Source: Verrucomicrobiota bacterium (GTDB taxonomy: Bacteria > Verrucomicrobiota > Verrucomicrobiia > Limisphaerales > UBA11358). Taken from it: a stretch of 7,112 bases of DNA. The stretch spans positions 1 through 7,112 of the forward strand of contig JAJPKI010000173.1 of assembly GCA_021323835.1 (NCBI GenBank), given 5' to 3'. The notes under the pieces were generated by a model. The model saw nothing but the letters and a program-made list of their open reading frames with translations. It made no database searches and had not been told where the DNA came from. This document shows positions 1-6,498 of the stretch, in pieces (position 1 is the stretch's first letter; the number at the start of each line of letters is the position of its first letter). The position numbers and the translations under genes were made by a program.

Positions 1-174
1 ATGGGCGGCGGCTGTCAAAGTCCGGTCGCGGCTTATGCGGAAGTGGACGGCGATAAAATTTTTATGCGCGCGATATCGTTTCGCGATTCGACAATGGTTA
101 AGCGAGGCGAAGGAAAACGGCCAATTGTAGAGGCGACGATTTTAGGGCAGGAAATTGCGGAGCGATTGAAATAA
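1..174 (+). CDS. hemC: Porphobilinogen deaminase (hydroxymethylbilane synthase), C-terminal end, 5' truncated by window edge
   Basis: Frame 1 is open from the first base to a TAA at 172-174 and gives 57 residues. They begin MGGGCQSPVAAYAEV, the signature around the cysteine that carries the dipyrromethane cofactor in porphobilinogen deaminases (E. coli Cys242, in GGCQVPIGSYAE). That cysteine is residue 5 here. The rest (KIFMRAISF, then VKRGEG, then GQEIAERLK) follows the small C-terminal domain of the family, which joins four porphobilinogen units into hydroxymethylbilane for haem and other tetrapyrroles. The ATG at base 1 is most likely an internal methionine and not the true start, because the roughly 240 residues of domains 1 and 2 should lie upstream of the window. 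The protein ends soon after the final helix, without the longer tail seen in E. coli. The next gene begins about 100 bases downstream, so co-transcription is possible but not evident. Confidence 0.9.
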   Translation: MGGGCQSPVAAYAEVDGDKIFMRAISFRDSTMVKRGEGKRPIVEATILGQEIAERLK

Positions 175-201
175 AAGCATTTCCGCGCTGCTTTATGCTT
201 T
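174..201 (+). terminator. Possible weak hairpin just after hemC (low confidence)
   Basis: AAAGCAT (174-180) can pair with ATGCTTT (195-201) across a 14-base loop. A second, mutually exclusive pairing exists: AAAGCA (174-179) with TGCTTT (189-194). No run of T follows, so a classical intrinsic terminator is not supported. The position immediately after the stop codon is the only other reason to consider a 3'-end structure. Confidence 0.2.
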
Positions 202-276
202 CGTGTCCTGGCGGTTAAATCGTAAATGACTTGCTAAATGCCGCTGTTGTTTTAAAGTGTGCGGCCAATTTTCATT
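175..276 (+). promoter_or_regulatory. hemC-yajC intergenic region with a weak promoter candidate
   Basis: This is the only sizeable gap before the yajC-secDF run, so a promoter for that run would be expected here or further upstream. The best sigma-70-like pair I can see is TTGCTA (231-236) and TAAAGT (253-258), 16 bases apart, each matching 4 of 6 consensus bases. If real, transcription would start around 264-266 and leave a very short leader before the ATG at 277, and the GTG at 259 would not be transcribed. TAAATG also occurs twice nearby (223-228 and 235-240). No Shine-Dalgarno sequence precedes yajC. Confidence 0.2.
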
Positions 277-666
277 ATGTATTTAAATGGATTTAACGTT
301 CTTCTGGCCGATGCCGCGCCCGCGACGACGACCAGCACTTCGGCTGCTTCCAGCAACGGCGCAGCGAATCAACCGCAGCCCGGCCTTGGCAATTTGCTTA
401 TCCCGATGGTGTTGTTTGCGGTTTTGATTTATTTCATGATGATTCGACCGCAATCGCAGCAGCGCAAAAAGCAAATGCAATTGCTTGAAGCGCTGAAAGC
501 CGGCGACAAAGTTGTTACGGCCAGCGGCATCGTCGGCAACGTCATTTCAGTCAAAGACAAAACGATTTCGCTTCGTTCGATGGATGCAAAAATGGAAGTC
601 ACGAAATCTTCGGTGACGGAAATTCTTGAACGCGACGGCGAAACCAAATCCGAAAAACCCGCTTAA
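277..666 (+). CDS. yajC: YajC, preprotein translocase accessory subunit
   Basis: A 129-residue protein of the YajC family, the small single-span partner of SecDF that associates with the SecYEG translocon at the inner membrane. A membrane helix at about residues 40-56 is followed by the family hallmark IRPQSQQRKKQ (56-66) and a cytoplasmic domain with GDKVVTASGIVGNV, the conserved glycine-rich beta segment. The roughly 35 residues before the helix are rich in Ala, Thr, Ser and Pro and are longer than in E. coli YajC (110 residues). I chose ATG 277. The frame also opens at GTG 259, six codons earlier, which would give 135 residues; neither start has a Shine-Dalgarno sequence, so the choice is uncertain. 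The gene ends 6 bases before secDF, which implies one operon and probably coupled translation. Identification is firm; the exact N-terminus is not. Confidence 0.93.
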   Translation: MYLNGFNVLLADAAPATTTSTSAASSNGAANQPQPGLGNLLIPMVLFAVLIYFMMIRPQSQQRKKQMQLLEALKAGDKVVTASGIVGNVISVKDKTISLRSMDAKMEVTKSSVTEILERDGETKSEKPA

Positions 667-672
667 CCGGCC

Positions 673-3234
673 ATGAACAAAAACGACCGCTGGAAATTTA
701 TATTGGTCATCGCCATTGTCGTCTGGGCGTTGTTGCAAGTTTATCCGCCGACTTCGCGCGATTTGGTCCAGGAATTTTCCAATCATGCTGTAAATCAAGA
801 CGCGGCCTTCTCAAACATTCTCGTCCAGGCGCAATCGCTCCAAAAATCCGGCACGAACAGCGAGTTTGCCAATTTGCGCGAAGCTATCGGCACGAATGAC
901 ATCCAGAAATATTTTTCCTATTCCGAAGCGACAAATGAAGTTGACCCGAACACTTACATTTTAAACCAAATCCAGCGCGAAGCTTCCGGCAAAATCAAAC
1001 TCGGCCTCGATTTGCAAGGCGGCACGGCGTTCCTCGTCGAGATGGATACGAATGAGCTTGCGGCTTTGAGCGCGGACACAAATCACGTCAATCGTGCGAA
1101 CGAAACGTCAGCTGCCATTTCGCAAGCGGTTGAAGTCTTGCGCAAACGCGTTGACCAATTTGGCGTGGCCGAGCCGGTGATTCAACCCGCGGGCGCGAAC
1201 CAGATTTTAATACAATTGCCCGGCCTCGCAGAATCCGCGAAGAACGATGCCAAAACGAACATTCAAAAAGCAGCTTATCTGGAATTCCGGATGTGCAGTG
1301 ATGATAGTGATGCAATTATTCACGACCATTTGCCGATTCCGCCCGGCTACGAATATTTGAAGCACGTCGTGCCGCAGCCGAATGGACAACCAAAAATTGA
1401 GGAAGCCGTCGTAAAGAAAAAAGCAGAAAATGGTTTGGCCGGCGACATCGTAAAAAATGCGTGGATGGGGCGAGACCCTCAATTAGGAAGTCCTGATATT
1501 GAATTTGAATTGACCGGCGACGCGGCGAAAAGATTTGCCGATGTCACGACCGAATACCAAAAAGATCCGCAAACCGGCTTTAAACATCGCATGGCCATTA
1601 TCATGGACGGCCAACTTTACTCCGCTCCAAGCCTCGACCAACCGATTGTCGGCGGAAATGTCCAAATCACCGGACAATTCACCGAAACCGAAGCGCAAAA
1701 TCTTGCCAGCGTTTTGCAAAATCCATTACGTGCAAAATTGAATATCGTTTATCAACGCGACGTTGCTGCCACGCTTGGCACGGACACAATCAAGCACGGC
1801 ATTTACGCGTCCATCGCCGCGGTCATTTTCGTTTCGCTGTTCATGCTGCTGTATTATCGGCTCGCCGGTTTGACGGCGAATATCGCGCTCATCGTCAACA
1901 TCATCATTTTGATGGGCGTCATGTGCAGCGTCGGCACCACGCTCACGCTGCCGGGCATCGCAGGCATCGTGCTCACCATCGGCATGGCCGTGGACGCGAA
2001 CGTCCTCATTTACGAACGCCTGCGCGAAGAAATCGCAAAAGGCAAATCGCTGCGGGGCGCGATTTCTGCCGGTTATGCGCGCGCGTTTGGAACGATTTTC
2101 GATTCGCACGTCACCACGCTCATTTCGTCCATCATTTTGATTTGGAAGGGCACCGGCGAAATCAAAGGCTTCGGCGTGACGCTGACCATCGGTGTCGCTG
2201 CGAGTTTGTTCACGGCGCTGGTCGTAACGCGATTGATTTTCAATTTCCTGCTCGACCGCAATTGGCTGAAGTCCATTTACATGATGCACATCATCAAGAG
2301 TGCAAAAATTGATTTCATGAAATTTGCGACCCCGCTGGTAATTGCTACATGTTTGTTCTTTATTGCCGGAATCGGCTTCGGCTTCACACGCGGCGATAAA
2401 CTATTCGGCGTGGATTTTCGAGGCGGTGACAGCACGACATTTAGTTTTGCGCAACAGGTTGAACAAGGCAAAGTCACTTCGGCACTGGCCGGAATTGGAG
2501 AAGGAGCAGCGCAGGTCCAATATCAAAAAGATATTTCTACCGGCAAGCAGACATTGAACGTGATAAGCTCAAGCGACTCGTCACGAAAAATCGAGCAAAC
2601 CTTGGAAACGCAATTTCCTCAAGCGCAATTCCAAGTCGTTGACCGAATGGAAGTCGGCGGTTCCGTCGGCGCGGACGTTCGCAATTCCGCCATCATCGCG
2701 TCGCTGCTTGCGATGTTCGGCATTTTGGTCTACGTCGCGTTCCGCTATGAATTTTCGTTCGCCGTCGCTGCAGTCCTTGCCGTCGCGCACGACGTTTTAT
2801 TCGCCATCGCAGCCTATTGCATTGCCAATGAAATTTCCGGACGCCAATTTAACGCCACCGTCGTCGCCGCCGTGCTGACCATCATCGGCTTTTCCATCAA
2901 CGACAAAATCGTTGTGTTCGACCGCATCCGCGAAGATTTAAAATTGGGCATGCGCGGCACGTTCCGCGAAATTATCAATCTCGCGCTGAACCAAACTTTG
3001 AGCCGCACGATTATCACGAGCGGCACGGTGTTTATTGCCACGTTGTCCTTGTATATCTGGGGCGGCGGCGTCATCAACGATTTCGCCTTCACCTTCCTTG
3101 TCGGCATCATCGTCGGCACGTATTCGTCCATCTACATCGCAAGCTGGATTGTTCTGAAATGGCACAAAGGCGAGCGCCCGAAAATCGGCGCGTCGAACGT
3201 CGCCATCCAGGGCGCGGAATCCGCGAAAGTTTAA
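673..3234 (+). CDS. secDF: SecDF, fused protein translocase subunit SecD/SecF
   Basis: A single 853-residue protein joins SecD (about 1-535) and SecF (about 545-853), members of the RND superfamily that use proton flow to complete Sec-dependent export. The SecD half has a first membrane helix at about 7-25, LGLDLQGG (110-117), RVDQFGVAEP from 159, and a periplasmic region ending near LYSAPSL and NPLRAKLNI. Five more helices follow, including GMAVDANVLIYER with the conserved Asp441. The SecF half restarts with IDFMK (546-550), a helix, FGVDFRGG (578-585) and a second five-helix block. This carries AHD (705-707), FSIND (740-744) and SRT (777-779), which match the conserved acidic and arginine positions of the proton path in Thermus SecDF. 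No frameshift or missing motif was found. SecD and SecF are separate genes in E. coli but fused in several phyla. The ATG lies 6 bases after yajC and has no Shine-Dalgarno sequence, so translation probably depends on reading through from yajC. Confidence 0.97.
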   Translation: MNKNDRWKFILVIAIVVWALLQVYPPTSRDLVQEFSNHAVNQDAAFSNILVQAQSLQKSGTNSEFANLREAIGTNDIQKYFSYSEATNEVDPNTYILNQIQREASGKIKLGLDLQGGTAFLVEMDTNELAALSADTNHVNRANETSAAISQAVEVLRKRVDQFGVAEPVIQPAGANQILIQLPGLAESAKNDAKTNIQKAAYLEFRMCSDDSDAIIHDHLPIPPGYEYLKHVVPQPNGQPKIEEAVVKKKAENGLAGDIVKNAWMGRDPQLGSPDIEFELTGDAAKRFADVTTEYQKDPQTGFKHRMAIIMDGQLYSAPSLDQPIVGGNVQITGQFTETEAQNLASVLQNPLRAKLNIVYQRDVAATLGTDTIKHGIYASIAAVIFVSLFMLLYYRLAGLTANIALIVNIIILMGVMCSVGTTLTLPGIAGIVLTIGMAVDANVLIYERLREEIAKGKSLRGAISAGYARAFGTIFDSHVTTLISSIILIWKGTGEIKGFGVTLTIGVAASLFTALVVTRLIFNFLLDRNWLKSIYMMHIIKSAKIDFMKFATPLVIATCLFFIAGIGFGFTRGDKLFGVDFRGGDSTTFSFAQQVEQGKVTSALAGIGEGAAQVQYQKDISTGKQTLNVISSSDSSRKIEQTLETQFPQAQFQVVDRMEVGGSVGADVRNSAIIASLLAMFGILVYVAFRYEFSFAVAAVLAVAHDVLFAIAAYCIANEISGRQFNATVVAAVLTIIGFSINDKIVVFDRIREDLKLGMRGTFREIINLALNQTLSRTIITSGTVFIATLSLYIWGGGVINDFAFTFLVGIIVGTYSSIYIASWIVLKWHKGERPKIGASNVAIQGAESAKV

Positions 3235-3265
3235 TTTTCATTTCGCAAAATTTTTCGTAAGCTCA

Positions 3266-3283
3266 ATCGCGACTAAACGCGAT
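3266..3283 (+). promoter_or_regulatory. Hairpin overlapping the terC start codon (candidate translational control)
   Basis: ATCGCG (3266-3271) and CGCGAT (3278-3283) form a perfect 6-bp inverted repeat with a 6-base ACTAAA loop. The 3' arm includes the first two bases of the terC ATG (3282-3284), so the folded RNA would occlude the start codon. Four of the six pairs are G-C. A six-base repeat can occur by chance, so function is inferred only from its position. Confidence 0.25.
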
Positions 3284-4229
3284 GAACGAAATCACACCGG
3301 CCTACTGGATTGGTTTTATCCTTTGCGTTTTATTTTTTCTCGCGCTTGACCTCGGCGTGTTTCATCGCGGTGCACGCGCCGTAAAATTCAAGGAAGCCGC
3401 CGCGTGGAGTGCCGTTTGGGTCGCGCTTGCAATGCTGTTTGCCGTCGCGATAAATTTCTGGCGCACGCGCGAAGAAGCCATTCAATTTACTACCGGCTAC
3501 GTCATCGAACTTTCGCTCTCACTCGATAACATTTTGGTCATGGCACTGATTTTCGCTTATTTCAAAGTTCCCGCCGAACAACAACATCGCCTGTTGTTTT
3601 GGGGAATCATCGGTGCGCTCATTATGCGCGGCGCGATGATTGCCGGCGGTGTCGCGCTCATCAATCGCTTCGACTGGATTCTTTACGTCTTCGGAGCATT
3701 TCTTGTTTTTGCCGGAATCAAAATGCTCGTTTCAAAAAAAGAAATGGAGCCGGAAAAAAATATCGCGTTGCGAATTGCTAAAAAATTGTTTCCGATTTCG
3801 CCAAATTTCGACGGCCAGAAATTTTTTACGAAGCTCGATAATAAATTCGCGCTGACACCGCTCGCGCTCGTGCTGCTGTTGATTGAAACCACCGATTTAA
3901 TTTTCGCCGTGGATTCCGTGCCTGCCGTTTTTTCCGTCACGCGCAAAGCATTCATCGTTTTCACGTCGAATGTTTTTGCAATTCTCGGATTGCGCTCGAT
4001 GTATTTTCTGCTCGCAGGCGCGATTGGATATTTTCGTTATTTGAAAATTGGTTTGTCCATCGTGCTTGCATTCATCGGCATCAAAATGTTGCTGTCGCCG
4101 CACGACAATTCGCCGAAATGGTTTCAAATTGAAATTCCGACGGCAACATCGCTGCTCATCGTCGCCGCAATTCTTTCAATTTCCATCGTGCTATCCGTCA
4201 CAGCCGCGCAACGCGAAACTAAAAAATGA
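3282..4229 (+). CDS. TerC/Alx-family integral membrane protein, likely metal (Mn) homeostasis
   Basis: A 315-residue polytopic membrane protein of the TerC family, closest in pattern to the Alx branch. Alx-type features are LALDLGVFHR (20-29), an opening block followed by the family core VIELSLSLDN (74-83), YVFGAFLVFAGIKML, and ETTDLIFAVDSVPA (202-215). Acidic residues within membrane segments (Asp23, Glu76, Asp82, Glu202, Asp205, Asp211) are the family's conserved candidates for binding or moving a cation. E. coli Alx is reported to export manganese and is controlled by an RNA element sensitive to pH and manganese. TerC itself was named for tellurite resistance, but most family members are not tellurite genes, so that name should not be taken as a function here. 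The gene starts 47 bases after secDF with no Shine-Dalgarno sequence and overlaps recJ by four bases. Family assignment is secure; substrate and direction of transport are inferred. Confidence 0.92.
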   Translation: MNEITPAYWIGFILCVLFFLALDLGVFHRGARAVKFKEAAAWSAVWVALAMLFAVAINFWRTREEAIQFTTGYVIELSLSLDNILVMALIFAYFKVPAEQQHRLLFWGIIGALIMRGAMIAGGVALINRFDWILYVFGAFLVFAGIKMLVSKKEMEPEKNIALRIAKKLFPISPNFDGQKFFTKLDNKFALTPLALVLLLIETTDLIFAVDSVPAVFSVTRKAFIVFTSNVFAILGLRSMYFLLAGAIGYFRYLKIGLSIVLAFIGIKMLLSPHDNSPKWFQIEIPTATSLLIVAAILSISIVLSVTAAQRETKK

Positions 4230-5965
4230 AATTCAGATGGTCGCTCGCGCCGTCGCAACCGCTGCTCGCCGGTCAAATTGCGTCGTCGCTAAAAATTTCG
4301 CCGCTGCTTGCGCAATGCCTCATCAACCGTGGTTTTAGCGAAATTACCATGATTGAAAATTTTCTCTTGCCGCGGCTCAAAAATCTTACCGACCCGTTTT
4401 TGATTCCAAACATGGACAAAGCCATCGAACGATTGCTTCGTGCGCGCGAACAAAATGAACTGCTCGTCATCTTCGGCGATTACGACGTTGACGGCGTAAC
4501 TTCGACCACGCTGCTCGTCGAAGTATTGCGCCCGCTCGGTTGGCGCGTGGAATTTTATTTGCCCAGTCGCATGGATGAAGGCTACGGCTTGAGCGCTGAT
4601 GGCGTGGACAATTGCCTGAAAAAGTTTTTACCGGCTGCCGAACGCGAAGGCGTTATCAATTCCAAAACTCTTTTGCTCGCCGTGGATTGCGGTTCAACCG
4701 CTGTTGAAACAATTGCCTCGTTGAATTCGCGCGGTGTGGACGTGATTGTTCTCGACCATCACCAGGTTTCGAACCCCGCCCCAAATGCCGTTGCGCTCGT
4801 AAATCCGCAATTAGCTGAAAATTTTCGCGAACTTTGCTCCGTCGGGCTGGCTTTCAAATTGGCTCACGCCATTTTGAAACTCGGACGCGAAATGAATTTG
4901 CCCGGCGCGGCGGAATTTGATTTGAAACCGCTGCTGGATTTGGTTGCGCTCGGAACCATCGCTGATTTGGTTCCGCTCATCGGCGAAAATCGAATTTTGG
5001 TTTCCGCCGGATTGCGACAATTAAACGAAACAAAACGCGCCGGAATTCTTGCGCTAAAATCTGTCGCAAAAATTTCTGACAAAATTGGCGCTTACGAAGT
5101 CGGTTTTCAACTCGCGCCGCGATTGAATGCCGCGGGTCGTTTGGAAACCGCCGAAGAATCTTTGCATTTGTTGCTGGCCAAAAATTTGGAGGAGGCCATG
5201 CCCATTGCGCAAAATCTGGATTTACGAAATCGCGAGCGGCAAAAAATTGAGAAAACGATTTGCGATGAAGTCATTGGCGTTGTTCGCGCGAAGTTCGATT
5301 CGCAAAAACATTTTGTCATCGTCGAAGGGCAATTGCTTTGGCACATTGGCGTCGTCGGCATCGTCGCGTCGCGCGTGCTGCAGGAATTTTATCGCCCGAC
5401 GATTATCATCGGCGGCGAAAATGGCGAAATGCGCGGCTCTGGTCGCAGCATCGCCGGATTCGATTTGGCAAAAGCGTTGAACGAATGCAAAGAGCATTTG
5501 GTTCGGCACGGTGGACACGCGATGGCGGCTGGCTTGAGCATTTTGCCGGACAGAATTGATTTGCTGCGCGAGAAATTGAACGAAATGGCGCGGCGACATT
5601 TGAAGCCGGACGATTTACAACCGTCGCTGCGGCTCGACGTGGAAGTTGGTCTGGACGAAATCAATTTTCAAACGCTTGCCGAATTGGAAAAATTGAAACC
5701 GCACGGGCAAGGAAATTCCACAATACAATTTTGTGCGCGCAATTTGTCACACGCCAAACCGCTTCAAAAAATGGGCGCACAAAAACAGCACGTCAAAATG
5801 TGGGTCAGTGACGGCTTGGCGAATCTCGAAGCAGTTTGGTGGAATGGCGGCGAAAAATCGCTGCCGGTCGGCAAATTTGATTTGGCATTTCAACCGCAAA
5901 TCAATCAATTCAACGGCAGCCGGACGATTCAACTGAAAGTTTTGGATTGGAAACCCACAAATTAA
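4226..5965 (+). CDS. recJ: Single-stranded-DNA-specific exonuclease RecJ
   Basis: A 579-residue protein, very near the 577 of E. coli RecJ, which digests single-stranded DNA 5' to 3' in recombination and mismatch or base-excision repair. The DHH phosphoesterase motifs that hold the catalytic metal ions are all present: DYDVDG (85-90), VDCGS (153-157), LDHHQ (176-180) and GTIADLVPL (243-251, with Asp247). The DHHA1 domain follows with RGSGRS (403-408) and GGHAMAAG (429-436), and an OB-fold-like C-terminus contains LKPHGQGN and ends at LDWKPTN. No key residue is missing. The ATG overlaps the terC stop as ATGA, a usual sign of translational coupling, and no Shine-Dalgarno sequence precedes it. 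The start is supported by the usual distance to the first motif. The stop codon overlaps that of the converging lipoprotein gene, and I see no intrinsic terminator between them. Confidence 0.96.
   Translation: MKFRWSLAPSQPLLAGQIASSLKISPLLAQCLINRGFSEITMIENFLLPRLKNLTDPFLIPNMDKAIERLLRAREQNELLVIFGDYDVDGVTSTTLLVEVLRPLGWRVEFYLPSRMDEGYGLSADGVDNCLKKFLPAAEREGVINSKTLLLAVDCGSTAVETIASLNSRGVDVIVLDHHQVSNPAPNAVALVNPQLAENFRELCSVGLAFKLAHAILKLGREMNLPGAAEFDLKPLLDLVALGTIADLVPLIGENRILVSAGLRQLNETKRAGILALKSVAKISDKIGAYEVGFQLAPRLNAAGRLETAEESLHLLLAKNLEEAMPIAQNLDLRNRERQKIEKTICDEVIGVVRAKFDSQKHFVIVEGQLLWHIGVVGIVASRVLQEFYRPTIIIGGENGEMRGSGRSIAGFDLAKALNECKEHLVRHGGHAMAAGLSILPDRIDLLREKLNEMARRHLKPDDLQPSLRLDVEVGLDEINFQTLAELEKLKPHGQGNSTIQFCARNLSHAKPLQKMGAQKQHVKMWVSDGLANLEAVWWNGGEKSLPVGKFDLAFQPQINQFNGSRTIQLKVLDWKPTN
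5188..5200 (+). promoter_or_regulatory. Internal Shine-Dalgarno-like sequence and in-frame ATG within recJ
   Basis: GGAGGAGG (5188-5195) lies just ahead of ATG 5198-5200, which is codon 325 of recJ in frame. GGAGG at 5188-5192 is five bases from the ATG, a workable spacing. Initiation here would give a 255-residue C-terminal product carrying the DHHA1 and OB-like parts without the catalytic DHH motifs. The two GAG codons encode part of an LEEA stretch that is common in RecJ, so the match may be a by-product of protein sequence. Confidence 0.2.
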
Positions 5966-6399
5966 TGCGATGATTGTTTCGGACTTGTGACGGGCGTGGG
6001 CGGCGGCGGGGAAACAGGGTCTGGTAGCACTACACTTTGAAAAGAAACTAATTTGTCGTCTTCAAAGCGGAATAAAATTTCTTGGTCTTTGTCGTAGCTG
6101 ACGACACCCCACAAAAGTAAATCGGCTGCATCCATATTGCCACCGCGAGCAACTTGCCAGATTTCAACTTTCTTATTGTCTTCCATTTTAGTTTCTTCAA
6201 GCGACACAGGAACTTTAATAGTCTCAAAACTTTTTTTGAGGTCATCAGGAGTCGAGACTCCAATCTTCAAATTATTGAGTTGTGCTTGATACCGTGTTGC
6301 TATTGGCGTTCCCATTTTCCCCGTTCGACCAACAGCGCAACCAGATAAAATAAAAGCTGAAAGGAAACCAACACTAATTAATTGAATGTAAGTTTTCAT
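5962..6399 (-). CDS. Small predicted lipoprotein, possible BamE/SmpA-like fold, function unknown
   Basis: A 145-residue protein with a lipoprotein signal peptide: a Lys at position 2, a hydrophobic stretch (about 5-18) and lipobox LSGC with the modified cysteine at 21. The next residue is Ala, not Asp, which by the usual rule favours outer-membrane sorting. The mature part has the order NLKIGVSTPDDLKKSF (43-58), a charged loop, VEIWQVARGG (78-87) and EILFRFEDDKLVSF (107-120). This resembles the helix-helix-strand pattern of SmpA/OmlA/BamE-like lipoproteins, but that is a pattern judgement, not a match. The tail from about 126 is proline-rich and probably unstructured. The gene is AT-richer than its neighbours: I count about 42% GC over 6001-6400, against roughly 50% nearby. 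It stands alone on the minus strand between recJ and ispD. The ATG has only a distant AGG (about 14 bases away) as a possible ribosome signal. It could be a lineage-specific or acquired gene. Confidence 0.8.
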   Translation of the reverse strand: MKTYIQLISVGFLSAFILSGCAVGRTGKMGTPIATRYQAQLNNLKIGVSTPDDLKKSFETIKVPVSLEETKMEDNKKVEIWQVARGGNMDAADLLLWGVVSYDKDQEILFRFEDDKLVSFQSVVLPDPVSPPPPTPVTSPKQSSH

Positions 6400-6498
6400 G
6401 CTGATTTTCTGTTGCCTAATTAAGTTTTAATGGCTTTGGCGGTAATTACCAGATTTTTTTCTTCGACTGCGACAATTTGGACTTTAGACTCTCGAAAA
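6400..6498. promoter_or_regulatory. Divergent intergenic region between the lipoprotein gene and ispD
   Basis: These 99 AT-rich bases must hold the start signals for the minus-strand lipoprotein gene and probably for ispD on the plus strand. I searched both strands for sigma-70 pairs. TTTAAT (6426-6431, plus strand) matches 5 of 6 bases of the -10 consensus but has no matching -35, and no convincing pair was found on the minus strand. The region includes a perfect 10-bp palindrome at 6441-6450 and a run of seven T at 6454-6460. Confidence 0.4.
6441..6450. repeat. Perfect palindrome GGTAATTACC in the divergent intergenic region
   Basis: GGTAATTACC is its own reverse complement and sits near the middle of the space between two divergent genes, where a dimeric regulator could act on both. 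It has no spacer, so as RNA it could form at best a three-pair hairpin; an operator is more plausible than a terminator. No regulator gene lies nearby, and a 10-bp palindrome can arise by chance in AT-rich DNA. Confidence 0.35.

Noticed and set aside
259..276. GTG 259 as the yajC start
   Set aside because: It would add six residues (MRPIFI) with no Shine-Dalgarno support and overlaps the best promoter candidate. ATG 277 was preferred, but the evidence is not decisive.
1726..2289. Long minus-strand open frame of 187 codons opposite secDF
   Set aside because: The product is dominated by Asp, Arg, His and Asn, typical of the reverse reading of a hydrophobic membrane-protein gene, and it lies wholly within conserved SecD coding sequence.
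1923..2312. Plus-strand open frame of 129 codons inside secDF
   Set aside because: It is His- and Arg-rich and out of frame with a fully conserved SecD segment, so it is a shadow of that gene.
3223..3246. Possible terminator after secDF (GCGAAA/TTTCGC arms, then AAAATTTTT)
   Set aside because: The stem has only six pairs with three G-C and begins inside the secDF coding end, and the T-run is preceded by four A. It is too weak to call.
3235..3281. yybP-ykoY manganese riboswitch before terC
   Set aside because: Such leaders accompany some TerC/Alx genes, but the gap here is only 47 bases and shows none of the multi-helix layout.
5222..5599. Minus-strand open frame of 125 codons opposite recJ
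   Set aside because: It covers the conserved DHHA1 region of recJ, has no recognisable domain and no start signals of its own.
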